The notes under the pieces were generated by a model. The model made no database searches, had not been told where the DNA came from, and saw only the letters and a program-made list of their open reading frames with translations. A program made the translations under genes and the position numbers. Positions 1-6,602 of a stretch of DNA of 19,839 nucleotides are shown in pieces. Source of the DNA: Chitinophaga pinensis (lineage in GTDB: Bacteria; Bacteroidota; Bacteroidia; Chitinophagales; Chitinophagaceae); NCBI GenBank assembly GCA_945866165.1, contig CAMBGO010000015.1, positions 1 to 19,839 on the forward strand. Reading direction: 5' to 3'. How positions within the stretch are numbered: position 1 is the first letter of the stretch; every line of letters starts with the position of its first letter.

Positions 1-213
1 CTATTACAAGCTTCTGAACGCATTGGCATACAGCTAACAGAATCGCTTGCCATGTTTCCTGCTTCATCAGTTTGTGGCTGGTATTTCGCAAATCCAGATT
101 CGAAATATTTTGGAGTTGGTAAAATAGAAAAAGACCAATTGATTGACTATGCCAATAGAAAAGGAATGCCTTTAGAAGAAGCAACTAAGTGGCTAAGACC
201 TATACTTGATTGA
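1..213 (+). CDS. metH: Methionine synthase (cobalamin-dependent), C-terminal end, partial
   Basis: The first 70 codons of the window are open in frame 1 and end in TGA. The peptide has the signature of the C-terminal activation (AdoMet-binding) domain of MetH: a LTESLAMFPA segment, then SVCGWYFANPDSKYFGVG, then DYANRKGMPLEEATKWLRPIL. In the family this domain binds S-adenosylmethionine during reductive reactivation of the cobalamin cofactor; the whole enzyme methylates homocysteine to methionine in the cytoplasm. The start and all catalytic domains lie upstream of the window. The ending a few residues after WLRP is normal for the family, so the 3' end is intact. A hairpin follows at 226-255. 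Confidence 0.93.
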   Translation, partial: LLQASERIGIQLTESLAMFPASSVCGWYFANPDSKYFGVGKIEKDQLIDYANRKGMPLEEATKWLRPILD

Positions 214-225
214 GTGCATAAATAA

Positions 226-255
226 TTTGAAAGAAATCAAAAGCAATCTTTCAAA
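226..255 (+). terminator. Hairpin after metH, possible terminator or 3' end stabiliser
   Basis: A perfect 9-base inverted repeat, TTTGAAAGA (226-234) and TCTTTCAAA (247-255), with a 12-base loop, lies 12 bases after the metH stop. No long T run follows, so it is not a classical intrinsic terminator. It may protect the 3' end or act as a weak terminator. Confidence 0.45.
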
Positions 256-309
256 AATGTTCTAGATTTAATTTTATACTTAATTTTTCTTTTCAAACTA
301 TAATTTCAA

Positions 310-1077
310 ATGCGCATCATCTCCTACAACGTTAATGGAATTAGGGCAGCAGTAAAGAAAGGCTTTATCGATTGGCTAAAATCAGACCCGGCAGATGTTA
401 TTTGTCTTCAAGAAACAAAAGCTACAGAGCATGATTTAAACCTTGAAGAAATACGAAAATTAGGTTACTACGATTATTGGTTCAGTGCAGAAAAAAAAGG
501 ATATTCTGGTGTCGCAGTATTTACAAAAATCAAACCTGATAATGTTATCAAAGGAAATGGCCATGCTGCCAGTGATTCTGAAGGGAGGGTGATTCAACTC
601 CAGTTTGGAGAGTTACTGCTGATTAATGCTTACTTCCCTTCTGGTACTTCAGGAGATGAAAGACAAGAATTTAAAATGAAGTGGCTTGCAGAACTAATGA
701 CTTATTTAAAAAGCACAAGAAAAAAGCATAAGAAAATAATTCTCTGTGGAGACTATAATATTGCCCACAATGAAATAGACATACATGACCCCAAAGGCAA
801 TAAAAATTCTACCGGCTTCTTACCCGAAGAAAGAAAATGGATGGATGAATTTTTTGCAGCCGGTTGGATTGATACTTTCAGAACCATACATCCAGAACCT
901 CATCGTTATTCCTGGTGGAGTCAGCGTTTCCCTAGTGTCAGACTCAACAATAAGGGATGGAGAATAGATTATATTAATGTTACTGATGAACTACAAACTG
1001 AAATTCAAGAAGCAGATATTTATCCTGATGTCAAACACAGCGATCATTGTCCGGTCTACCTCAAACTTTCAAACTAA
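310..1077 (+). CDS. xth: Exodeoxyribonuclease III (AP endonuclease)
   Basis: A 255-residue protein of the endonuclease/exonuclease/phosphatase fold, the usual length of the XthA/ExoA family. It cleaves DNA 5' of abasic sites in base excision repair and has 3'-5' exonuclease activity. Visible catalytic motifs in order: SYNVNGIRA with N7, CLQETKA with metal-binding E35, GYSGVAVFTK, NAYFPSG, CGDYNIAH with D148 and N150, GWRIDYINV with D220, and HSDHCPV with D245 and catalytic H246. All expected active-site residues are present. The start ATG follows an AT-rich stretch without a Shine-Dalgarno, as is common in Bacteroidota. It is followed after 3 bases by a DUF4286 gene, so the two are probably co-transcribed. 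Confidence 0.95.
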   Translation: MRIISYNVNGIRAAVKKGFIDWLKSDPADVICLQETKATEHDLNLEEIRKLGYYDYWFSAEKKGYSGVAVFTKIKPDNVIKGNGHAASDSEGRVIQLQFGELLLINAYFPSGTSGDERQEFKMKWLAELMTYLKSTRKKHKKIILCGDYNIAHNEIDIHDPKGNKNSTGFLPEERKWMDEFFAAGWIDTFRTIHPEPHRYSWWSQRFPSVRLNNKGWRIDYINVTDELQTEIQEADIYPDVKHSDHCPVYLKLSN

Positions 1078-1080
1078 AAA

Positions 1081-1386
1081 ATGATTCTTTATAATATAAC
1101 TTATCTAGTACCAAAGGAACTCATTGAAAACTGGTTAAAGTGGATGAAGGAAGAACATATACCTGGGATCATGAAATCTGCATTATTTGAAAAAAATACC
1201 CTTTGGCAAATAATGAACCTAGATGAACAGGATGGACTGACATACGCCCTTCAACTTTATGCAGCCTCTTCAGTTGAATACGATGAATATGAAATACAAT
1301 TCGCTCCAGCTTTGCGTTTGAAGGCTGCTGAACAATGGGGCGAGCAAGTGCTGGCCTTTAGAACATTAATGCACATTGTGCAATAA
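1081..1386 (+). CDS. DUF4286 family protein
   Basis: A 101-residue cytoplasmic protein without signal peptide or membrane segment. It resembles the DUF4286 family, small Bacteroidota proteins of about 100 residues that begin with a MILYNIT-like strand, have a KWM..EHIP segment and end with VLAFRTLMHIV-like text. The function of the family is not known to me. The ATG is only 3 bases after the xth stop, which suggests translational coupling and a shared transcript. It could have a housekeeping or repair-associated role, but the sequence gives no direct evidence. A structured hairpin at 1475-1516 probably ends this transcript. Confidence 0.8.
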   Translation: MILYNITYLVPKELIENWLKWMKEEHIPGIMKSALFEKNTLWQIMNLDEQDGLTYALQLYAASSVEYDEYEIQFAPALRLKAAEQWGEQVLAFRTLMHIVQ

Positions 1387-1403
1387 CTGTGGAAAATTAT
1401 TAA

Positions 1404-1461
1404 AGGCTATAACTTAGGCTATTTCTAAATTTTAAATTCTAAAAACCCTTTTGAAGGCTAT
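1404..1461 (+). repeat. Three short direct repeats AGGCTAT upstream of hup
   Basis: AGGCTAT occurs at 1404-1410, 1416-1422 and 1455-1461. The first and third copies share the longer AAGGCTATA. The first two are spaced 12 bases start to start. They lie in the 279-base gene-free region 1387-1665, which otherwise holds the hairpin at 1475-1516 and the hup promoter. They could be a protein binding site or chance in AT-rich DNA. Confidence 0.3.
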
Positions 1462-1474
1462 ATAAAAAGCATTA

Positions 1475-1516
1475 AAAACCCTGAAAGCCAATGCAGTATT
1501 GTGTTTCACGGGTTTT
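1475..1516 (+). terminator. Long hairpin between the DUF4286 gene and hup, probable terminator
   Basis: AAAACCCTGAAA (1475-1486) pairs with TTTCA-C-GGGTTTT (1504-1516), with one bulged C. An inner CAAT/ATTG pair (1489-1492 with 1498-1501) extends the stem across a 2x2 internal loop. The 3' arm ends in TTTT followed by AAATTTAATTAATTTTTTTT. It lies 88 bases after the DUF4286 stop and 149 bases before hup. It is probably a terminator; because the A-rich 5' side mirrors the T-rich side, it could work in either direction. Confidence 0.6.
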
Positions 1517-1629
1517 AAATTTAATTAATTTTTTTTAGGCATATAAATCATTTAATAAAAAGCAATACAGGCCTGATTTTTAAAGAAAATAAAAAAACAA
1601 AAAAAAGTTTTTCAATAACAAAAAGCATT

Positions 1630-1637
1630 TAAATTTG
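1630..1637 (+). promoter_or_regulatory. Predicted -7 element of the hup promoter
   Basis: TAAATTTG matches the Bacteroidota -7 consensus TAnnTTTG exactly and lies 28 bases before the hup ATG. The upstream -33 box is not a clear TTTG; the nearest T-rich stretch is GTTTTTC at 1607-1613. Confidence 0.55.
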
Positions 1638-1665
1638 TAAGTACAAACCAATTAAATTTTACATT

Positions 1666-1935
1666 ATGAACAAGGCTGAATTAATCGCTAAACTTGCTGA
1701 TGACGCAGGAATCACAAAAACACAAGCTAACGCTACTCTAGATTCATTCGTAGGTGCCGTAACAAAAACACTTAAAGGTGGTGGCAAGGTTACACTTGTT
1801 GGATTTGGTACTTTTTCAGTAACAAAAAGGGCTGCACGCAATGGTCGTAACCCACAAACTGGTGCTGTAATTAAAATCAAAGCAAAGAAAGTTGCGAAAT
1901 TCAAAGCAGGTAAAGAATTGTCTTCTAAAATCTGA
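1666..1935 (+). CDS. hup: HU family DNA-binding protein
   Basis: An 89-residue histone-like protein of typical HU length. It begins MNKAELIAKLADDAGITK, the N-terminal helical dimerisation part, and carries the family signature GFGTFSVTKRAARNGRNP at about residues 46-63, ahead of the basic arms that bend DNA. HU compacts the nucleoid and helps repair, replication and regulation. It has an exact -7 element 28 bases upstream and a strong terminator hairpin (1952-1988) 16 bases after its stop. The gene for ribosomal protein THX follows. A same-length antisense open frame exists but has no family features. Confidence 0.95.
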   Translation: MNKAELIAKLADDAGITKTQANATLDSFVGAVTKTLKGGGKVTLVGFGTFSVTKRAARNGRNPQTGAVIKIKAKKVAKFKAGKELSSKI

Positions 1936-1951
1936 TCGCTCAAAAAACATT

Positions 1952-1988
1952 AAAAAAGCAAGACGCACTTGTGTCTTGCTTTTTTTTT
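1952..1988 (+). terminator. Intrinsic terminator after hup
   Basis: AAAAAAGCAAGAC (1952-1964) pairs with GTCTTGCTTTTTT (1973-1985) around an 8-base loop, and the T run continues to 1988. This is a classical intrinsic terminator in the plus direction. The next gene (THX, from 2012) starts only 23 bases later, so the hairpin may be leaky and set the ratio of the two products. Confidence 0.85.
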
Positions 1989-2011
1989 CTAAAAATTAAA
2001 AAAATAAAACA

Positions 2012-2119
2012 ATGGGAAGAGGTGATAAAAAAACCAAGAAAGGAAAGATTTTCAAAGGTTCTTTCGGAAAATCAAGAAAAGCAAAAACAACAAAGAAGGT
2101 TGTAGCTAAGAAAGCTTAA
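2012..2119 (+). CDS. 30S ribosomal protein THX (bTHX)
   Basis: A 35-residue, very basic reading frame beginning MGRGDKKTKKGKIFKGSFGK and ending KKVVAKKA, below usual gene-finder length limits. The MGRGDKKTKKGKI start followed by a G-S-F/Y-G segment and a Lys-rich tail is the recognisable pattern of bTHX, the small peptide that sits in the head of the 30S subunit in Thermus and has homologues in Bacteroidota. It starts 23 bases after the T run of the hup terminator, leaving almost no room for its own promoter, so readthrough from hup is the likeliest source of transcript. About a third of its residues are Lys or Arg. Confidence 0.88.
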   Translation: MGRGDKKTKKGKIFKGSFGKSRKAKTTKKVVAKKA

Positions 2120-2138
2120 GATATTAGCAATCTTTACA

Positions 2139-2184
2139 ATTCAAGAGCTCGGATAAAAAGCAGATTCTTGAATATCAAATTCAA
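2139..2184. other. Overlapping alternative hairpins between convergent THX and pdxH genes
   Basis: ATTCAAGA (2139-2146) can pair with TCTTGAAT (2166-2173). The second arm can instead pair, as TTGAAT (2168-2173), with ATTCAA (2179-2184). The two pairings exclude each other. This 136-base gap must contain the 3' ends of both convergent transcripts, and no T-tailed terminator is visible, so these hairpins are the best candidates for end signals. Confidence 0.35.
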
Positions 2185-2255
2185 ATTTCTTGGCTTCGCC
2201 ACTAACAAACAAGTCAAGTCGTTTTCTGTCGTCTGAATGCTGATTACAATTTATA

Positions 2256-2894
2256 TTAGGGAGCCAACCTTTCAATTTTCCAAGAGTCGGCTGCATCAAT
2301 AATGTAAAATATTCTGTCGTGTAATCTATTGCTCCTGCCTTGCCAGAATTCTACTTCGGTAGGTACTACCCGATAACCTCCCCAATGAGGAGGTCTTGGG
2401 ATTGTTAGTCCCTGGTATTGCAATTCCAATTCAGCTGTCCTTGCTTCAAGAATTTCTCTTGCTTCTATTACCTGACTTTGAGGTGAAGCCCATGCACCAA
2501 GTTGACTGCCAACAGGTCTGCTATGGAAATAAGCATCACTTTCTGCGGCTGAAATACGTTGACAAACTCCTTGTATTCTTACTTGCCTTTCTAATTCCTT
2601 CCAAAAGAATAACAATGCAACAGATGAATTGTAGTTAATTTGTTTTCCTTTATTGCTTTCGTAGTTACTAAAAAAAACAAAGCCGCTTTCATCAAACCCT
2701 TTCAATAAAACAATCCGCCCCGAAGGAGTTCCATCAGTTCTTATAGTAGACAAAGTCATAGCATTGACTTCATCAATTTCTGCAGAAACAGCCTCATCCC
2801 ACCAAATAGAAAATTGCTTTATAGGATCTGAAGCAACATCGCTTTCCGAGAGCGACTTCAGCTGATAATCTCGACGGATCGATGCGATACTCAT
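2256..2894 (-). CDS. pdxH: Pyridoxamine 5'-phosphate oxidase
   Basis: A 212-residue FMN enzyme close to the usual length (E. coli 218). It oxidises pyridoxine or pyridoxamine 5'-phosphate to pyridoxal 5'-phosphate in vitamin B6 biosynthesis and salvage. Visible family features: RRDYQ near the N-terminus, DPIKQFSIWWDEA, GRIVLLKGFDESGFVFFSNY with FMN contacts, LFFWKELERQVRI, YFHSRPVGSQLGAWAS, PPHWGGYRV, and the C-terminal signature EFWQGRSNRLHDR followed by WKIERLAP at the stop, the normal end of the family. It lies downstream of pyrH on the same strand with a 93-base gap and no obvious terminator, so co-transcription is possible. Confidence 0.95.
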   Translation of the reverse strand: MSIASIRRDYQLKSLSESDVASDPIKQFSIWWDEAVSAEIDEVNAMTLSTIRTDGTPSGRIVLLKGFDESGFVFFSNYESNKGKQINYNSSVALLFFWKELERQVRIQGVCQRISAAESDAYFHSRPVGSQLGAWASPQSQVIEAREILEARTAELELQYQGLTIPRPPHWGGYRVVPTEVEFWQGRSNRLHDRIFYIIDAADSWKIERLAP

Positions 2895-2987
2895 TTGCTA
2901 AAACGCTTTAATTATTAGATAACTTATTTAATAAGCCTGAGATCATAATTCAAATGACGGCTGATAAAAAACACTTTGAAGAATTTT

Positions 2988-3698
2988 TTATTTGACCAAC
3001 GTACCAACTTTTTCACCCAACACCAATTTCTTAAGGTTCCCAGGCTCGTTCATATCAAAAACGATAATAGGTAGATTGTTCTCCATGCAAAGGGTAAATG
3101 CAGTCATATCCATGATTTTCAAATTCATGTCAATGCATTCCTTAAAGGATATTTCTTCAAACTTAATAGCAGTAGGGTCTTTCTCAGGATCAGCGGTATA
3201 GATACCATTCACTCTTGTTCCTTTCAAAATCACATCAGCGCTAATTTCAATTGCGCGCAATGATCCTGCAGTATCAGTAGTAAAGTATGGATTACCCGTT
3301 CCGGCACCAAATATAACCACCCTATTTTTTTCAAGATGCCTCATTGCTCTTCTTCTTACATAAGGCTCTGCTACCTGTTCCATCTTAATTGCACTTAACA
3401 AACGTGTGTACATGCCTTGCTTTTCAAGCATTGCCTGAATGGCCATTGCATTGATCACTGTAGCCAACATTCCCATATAATCACCATGGGCTCTCTCAAT
3501 ACCAGTTTCAGACTCATTCATACCACGGTAAATATTACCGCCCCCGATTACAATTGCTACTTCCACGCCAAGGTCTACAATACTTTTTATTTCCAAAGCA
3601 TATCGACTTACCATAGCGGGATCAATGCCAAAACTGTTTTCACCCATGAGGGATTCGCCGGAAAGTTTTAGAAGAACACGTTTGTATACTGGTTGCAT
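2988..3698 (-). CDS. pyrH: Uridylate kinase (UMP kinase)
   Basis: A 236-residue amino-acid-kinase-fold protein of normal PyrH length. It phosphorylates UMP to UDP and is typically a GTP-activated, UTP-inhibited hexamer in the cytoplasm. Motifs: KRVLLKLSGESL at residues 6-17, IVIGGGNIYRG at about 49-59, the GDYMGMLATVINAMA helix, GAGTGNPYFTTDTAG, and DVILKGTRVNGIYTADPEKDP. The position downstream of rpsB-tsf is the classic bacterial order. It is separated from tsf by a T-tailed terminator, so it probably has its own promoter as well. The usual downstream partner frr is not here; pdxH follows instead. Confidence 0.96.
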   Translation of the reverse strand: MQPVYKRVLLKLSGESLMGENSFGIDPAMVSRYALEIKSIVDLGVEVAIVIGGGNIYRGMNESETGIERAHGDYMGMLATVINAMAIQAMLEKQGMYTRLLSAIKMEQVAEPYVRRRAMRHLEKNRVVIFGAGTGNPYFTTDTAGSLRAIEISADVILKGTRVNGIYTADPEKDPTAIKFEEISFKECIDMNLKIMDMTAFTLCMENNLPIIVFDMNEPGNLKKLVLGEKVGTLVK

Positions 3699-3734
3699 AA
3701 TGCGAATATACGATGGATCAATAAATATATAGAG

Positions 3735-3747
3735 CCTTCCCTGAAGG
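3735..3747 (-). other. Small hairpin in the pyrH upstream region
   Basis: CCTTC (3735-3739) and GAAGG (3743-3747) form a 5-base stem with a 3-base loop, just downstream of the tsf terminator and about 37 bases before the pyrH start. TATATTTA at about 3725, a 7/8 match to TAnnTTTG, could be a pyrH promoter element, but no -33 box is clear. Confidence 0.3.
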
Positions 3748-3751
3748 GTAT

Positions 3752-3778
3752 AAAAAAAGGGCCTTGATAGGCCCTTTT
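3752..3778 (-). terminator. Intrinsic terminator after tsf
   Basis: On the minus strand, AAAAGGGCC and GGCCCTTTT form a 9-base stem (3770-3778 with 3755-3763) with a 6-base loop, followed by a run of seven T (3752-3758). It lies 20 bases past the tsf stop and should end the ribosomal transcript ahead of pyrH. Confidence 0.85.
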
Positions 3779-3798
3779 AATAAATTTTGTTCAGTCCC

Positions 3799-4638
3799 CT
3801 AGCCCAAAGCAACACGCTTGAAAGTAAGAACCTTCAAATCACTGTCTTTCGACTTGATATAATCAGCTACAGACATGCCACCATCCTTAACAAAAGCCTG
3901 GGCCATAAGCGTACTTTCTTTGAAAAAAGCATTTAGCTTGCCTTCAGCAATTTTGTTTATCATATCGTCTGGCTTGCCCACCATTTTGGGATCATTCTTT
4001 ATAAGGTCTACAATAATTGCCCTTTCTCTTTCTACCGCTTCGGGTGAAATAGAAGAGGCATCAACAGCAACAGGATTCATTGCAGCAATTTGCATTGCAA
4101 TATCTTTTCCAACCTCTGCATGGTCTTTATTCAATCCCACTAAAACACCCATTCTGTTTGCACCATGTATGTATGAAGAAACGAATTCAGCATCAATTCT
4201 TTCAAATTTAGAAATGCCAATTTTCTCACCAATACTTGCTAACTTATCATTAATCAAATCAGCAATTTTTGCTCCATTGATTTGAATTTCATTCAACTCC
4301 TCAGCAGACTTTACATTGTTTGCAATAGCTGCATCAATGATACTTTGGGCGAATGCGATGAATTCCTCGTTTTTACTTACAAAGTCAGTTTCAGAACTCA
4401 AACACAAAGTAATTCCAGTTTTAGAATCTGAAGTAGTTTTGGCTAGTACCACACCTTCCTTTGCGTCACGATCGCCTCTTAAAGCGGCAACTTTTTGTCC
4501 TTTTTTCCTAAGCCAATCAATGGCAGCTTCAAAATCACCATTGTTTTCAGTCAAAGCTTTTCTGCAATCCATCATCCCAGCACCTGTCATTTGACGAAGT
4601 TTGTTTATATCTGCGGCTGTAATTGTTACGGTTGACAT
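3799..4638 (-). CDS. tsf: Elongation factor Ts
   Basis: EF-Ts, the nucleotide exchange factor that releases GDP from EF-Tu. The family start is MSTVTITAADINKLR at 4638, giving 279 residues; a longer in-frame start at 4680 would add 14 residues not typical of the family. The N-terminal domain shows ADINKLRQMTGAGMMDCRKAL and the DWLRKKGQKVA segment; the core has the conserved TDFV (SSETDFVSKNEEF) that contacts EF-Tu; the C-terminal half has AAMNPVAVD. It lies 70 bases downstream of rpsB, in the conserved rpsB-tsf order, and ends just before a strong terminator. Confidence 0.95.
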   Translation of the reverse strand: MSTVTITAADINKLRQMTGAGMMDCRKALTENNGDFEAAIDWLRKKGQKVAALRGDRDAKEGVVLAKTTSDSKTGITLCLSSETDFVSKNEEFIAFAQSIIDAAIANNVKSAEELNEIQINGAKIADLINDKLASIGEKIGISKFERIDAEFVSSYIHGANRMGVLVGLNKDHAEVGKDIAMQIAAMNPVAVDASSISPEAVERERAIIVDLIKNDPKMVGKPDDMINKIAEGKLNAFFKESTLMAQAFVKDGGMSVADYIKSKDSDLKVLTFKRVALG

Positions 4639-4708
4639 ATTTATATCTCCGGCCCTGAGACCAATCATGATCCAAGACACTATGTTAGTTAGTTAATTTA
4701 ATATTTTA

Positions 4709-5578
4709 CTACTTCTTTTGAATAGGCTTTCTTCCGCTCGCACCTGCTGATGGTACACGGCGTTTTGGTGGAGCAGCTTTGGCTTTTTTAGAAGCATCTG
4801 ATTCACCACCTTCCTCATCAATATTTAGCTTAAGCTCACTATCTGAAACTTCTTCAACCTCATCACCTTCTTCAGACTTTTCAGCTTGACGCTCAGACAA
4901 TCCTTCCGCGATAGCTGCAGTGATATAATTGGTTATGATTGCAATTGATTTTGTAGCATCATCATTTGAAGGAACTGGGAACTCAACCTTGTTCGGATCA
5001 CAGTTTGTATCAACCATTCCGAAAGTAGTAATACCCAATCGCTTGGCTTCAGCAAGTGCAATATGCTCATGTCCGATATCAATAATGAACAAAGCTGCAG
5101 GAACCCTGCCTAGTTGTGCAATACCGCCAAGAACTTTTTCCATCTTGTCCTTATCTCTTGATAATTGAAGACGCTCCTTCTTGGTGATGTTGTCAAAGCT
5201 TCCATCACTTAACATTTTTTCAATGCTCTGCATTTTTTTAACAGACTTTCTTACTGTATTGAAATTGGTAAGCATCCCACCTAACCAACGTTCAGTAACG
5301 TATGGCATGTTTACTCGTTGAGCACATTCAGTAACAATCTCTTTGGCTTGTTTCTTGGTACCAACGAACATGATTTTCTTACCGCTCTTTGCTATGGCTT
5401 TCAATGCAGCAGCTGTTTCGTGCAAACAATCAAGTGTCTTATTCAGATCAATGATATGGATGCCTTTTTTCTCTGCGTAGATGTAAGGCAACATCTTTGG
5501 ATTCCACTTTTTACGAAGGTGACCAAAGTGAACACCGGCTTCCAAAAGTTGCTGATGCAGTGTGGCGTTATTTTCCAT
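4709..5578 (-). CDS. rpsB: 30S ribosomal protein S2 with an extended C-terminal tail
   Basis: A 289-residue S2, longer than the 230-260 usual for the family. The core is typical: LLEAGVHFGHLRKKWNPKM at about residues 11-29, IYAEKKGIHIIDLNKT, VGTKKQAKE, RWLGGMLTNFNTVR, PAALFIIDIGHEHIA, and the end of the conserved part near AIAEGLSERQ. About 60 residues then form a low-complexity tail that is first acidic (EEGDEVEEVSDSE, DEEGGES) and then basic and Pro/Ala rich (KKAKAAPPKRRVPS to the Lys-Lys end). S2 binds the 30S neck and depends on S1 docking. Probably co-transcribed with rplM, rpsI and tsf. Confidence 0.96.
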   Translation of the reverse strand: MENNATLHQQLLEAGVHFGHLRKKWNPKMLPYIYAEKKGIHIIDLNKTLDCLHETAAALKAIAKSGKKIMFVGTKKQAKEIVTECAQRVNMPYVTERWLGGMLTNFNTVRKSVKKMQSIEKMLSDGSFDNITKKERLQLSRDKDKMEKVLGGIAQLGRVPAALFIIDIGHEHIALAEAKRLGITTFGMVDTNCDPNKVEFPVPSNDDATKSIAIITNYITAAIAEGLSERQAEKSEEGDEVEEVSDSELKLNIDEEGGESDASKKAKAAPPKRRVPSAGASGRKPIQKK

Positions 5579-5621
5579 TGTACAATATGTGTTTTAAATT
5601 CTTTATAAATATTGATACCCA

Positions 5622-5644
5622 AGCAATCAATAAAATCAATTGCT
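5622..5644 (-). other. Hairpin in the rpsI-rpsB gap
   Basis: AGCAAT and ATTGCT form a 6-base stem with an 11-base loop in the 78-base gap, about 44 bases upstream of the rpsB start. S2 autoregulation through the rpsB leader is known in other bacteria. Whether this hairpin has such a role cannot be told from one sequence. Confidence 0.25.
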
Positions 5645-5656
5645 GACGTATATTTT

Positions 5657-6046
5657 TTAACGTTTGCTGAACTGGAAGCTTCTTCTTGCCTTCTTTTTAC
5701 CGAACTTCTTCCTTTCAACACCCCTTGGATCTCTTCTCAACAATCCGGCAGCCTTTAGAACTGGCCTGAATTCAGGATTCAATGTAATCAGCGCACGTGA
5801 TATACCAAGTTTACATGCTTCAGCCTGGCCTTTTTTACCTCCGCCAGCTGCGTTTACTTTGATAGCGTACTTGCCTGCACCTTCAACCGTTTTGATTGGT
5901 AGTTCAACCTGGTTTTGAAGATATATCTGAGGGAAATATGCCTTGTAGTCTAGATCGTTTACTGTGATGGTGCCATCGCCTTTGGTAAGAAATACCCTGG
6001 TAACAGCTTCCTTTCTTCGACCAAGACCAATTTTTTGTTTTTCCAT
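5657..6046 (-). CDS. rpsI: 30S ribosomal protein S9
   Basis: A 129-residue S9 of normal length. It begins with GLGRRKEAVTRVFL, contains the conserved VNAAGGGKKGQAEACKLGISRAL at about residues 64-86 and LLRRDPRGVERKKFGKKKARR, and ends in the family's FQFSKR. In S9 the C-terminal Lys-Arg reaches the P-site tRNA. It is 27 bases downstream of rplM in the universal L13-S9 order and forms one transcript with it. Confidence 0.96.
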   Translation of the reverse strand: MEKQKIGLGRRKEAVTRVFLTKGDGTITVNDLDYKAYFPQIYLQNQVELPIKTVEGAGKYAIKVNAAGGGKKGQAEACKLGISRALITLNPEFRPVLKAAGLLRRDPRGVERKKFGKKKARRSFQFSKR

Positions 6047-6073
6047 TATGCTTGTTTTGTGATCGTTTTAAAA

Positions 6074-6517
6074 TTAGTATTTGAAAGGCAAAGGTTGTTG
6101 TGCAGTATGCGGATGTATTTCACCAGCATATACAAAAAGCTTTTTAATCATTTGGCGCCCCAAACGATTCTTCGGAAGCATTCCCTTTACAGCCCTTTCT
6201 ACAATAACCTCTGGACGACGCTTCTGTAGGTCTTTTGCAATTTCAATTTTCTGACCACCAGGATACCCAGTAACGTGCTGGTACTCCTTGTAATCAATCT
6301 TGTTTCCTGTAAAAACAACCTTTTCGCTGTTAATTACAATAACATAATCTCCGCAATCAACATGGGGCGAATAATACGCTTTGTTCTTTCCGCGTAATAC
6401 TGAAGCAATTTTGCTGCAGATTCGTCCCACAGTTTGATTGGTCCCGTCCACAACGTACCAATTACGCTGCACGGAAGCTGCATTTGCATGCTTTGTGGTA
6501 AAATGTAGTTTACTCAT
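6074..6517 (-). CDS. rplM: 50S ribosomal protein L13
   Basis: A 147-residue L13 of normal length, an early-assembling 23S rRNA-binding protein. Features: RNWYVVDGTNQTVGRICSKIASVLRGKNKAYYSPHVDCGDYVIVINSEKVVFTG across the first 70 residues (shown in the family as the nucleotide-fold core), KEYQHVTGYPGG, and RAVKGMLPKNRLGRQMIKKL at about residues 108-127. First gene of the minus-strand block rplM-rpsI-rpsB-tsf. A near-consensus promoter (6603-6634) and a structured leader of about 80 bases precede it, which suggests autoregulation at the RNA level. Confidence 0.96.
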   Translation of the reverse strand: MSKLHFTTKHANAASVQRNWYVVDGTNQTVGRICSKIASVLRGKNKAYYSPHVDCGDYVIVINSEKVVFTGNKIDYKEYQHVTGYPGGQKIEIAKDLQKRRPEVIVERAVKGMLPKNRLGRQMIKKLFVYAGEIHPHTAQQPLPFKY

Positions 6518-6598
6518 TTTGTCAAGTTTTCAGATTTTCATCTGGGTTTAAAAATATGCTTCCGCCATCCCGGAAACACCCACCTCATTCAGAAATGG
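6518..6598 (-). promoter_or_regulatory. Candidate structured leader RNA of the rplM operon
   Basis: Between the predicted transcription start (about 6598) and the rplM ATG, the minus-strand RNA can form three hairpins. CATT-TCTG-AATG lies at its 5' end (6586-6597). TTCCG-GGATGG-CGGAA lies at 6560-6575. CAGAT-GAAA-ATCTG (6531-6544) is a perfect 5-base stem with a GAAA tetraloop ending 13 bases before the start codon. GGGTGTTT (6574-6581) and AAACCC (6544-6549) can also pair across the second hairpin. Autoregulatory leaders of L13 operons are known in other bacteria; whether this belongs to a described class is unverified. Confidence 0.5.
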
Positions 6599-6602
6599 AG
6601 CG

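Noticed and set aside
1659..1943. 94-codon open frame antisense to hup
   Set aside because: It mirrors the HU gene almost exactly and has no family features; the sense frame is an unmistakable HU.
4639..4680. Earlier in-frame start for tsf adding 14 residues
   Set aside because: EF-Ts proteins start just before the TAADINKLR segment; the extra residues do not fit the family, so 4638 was used.
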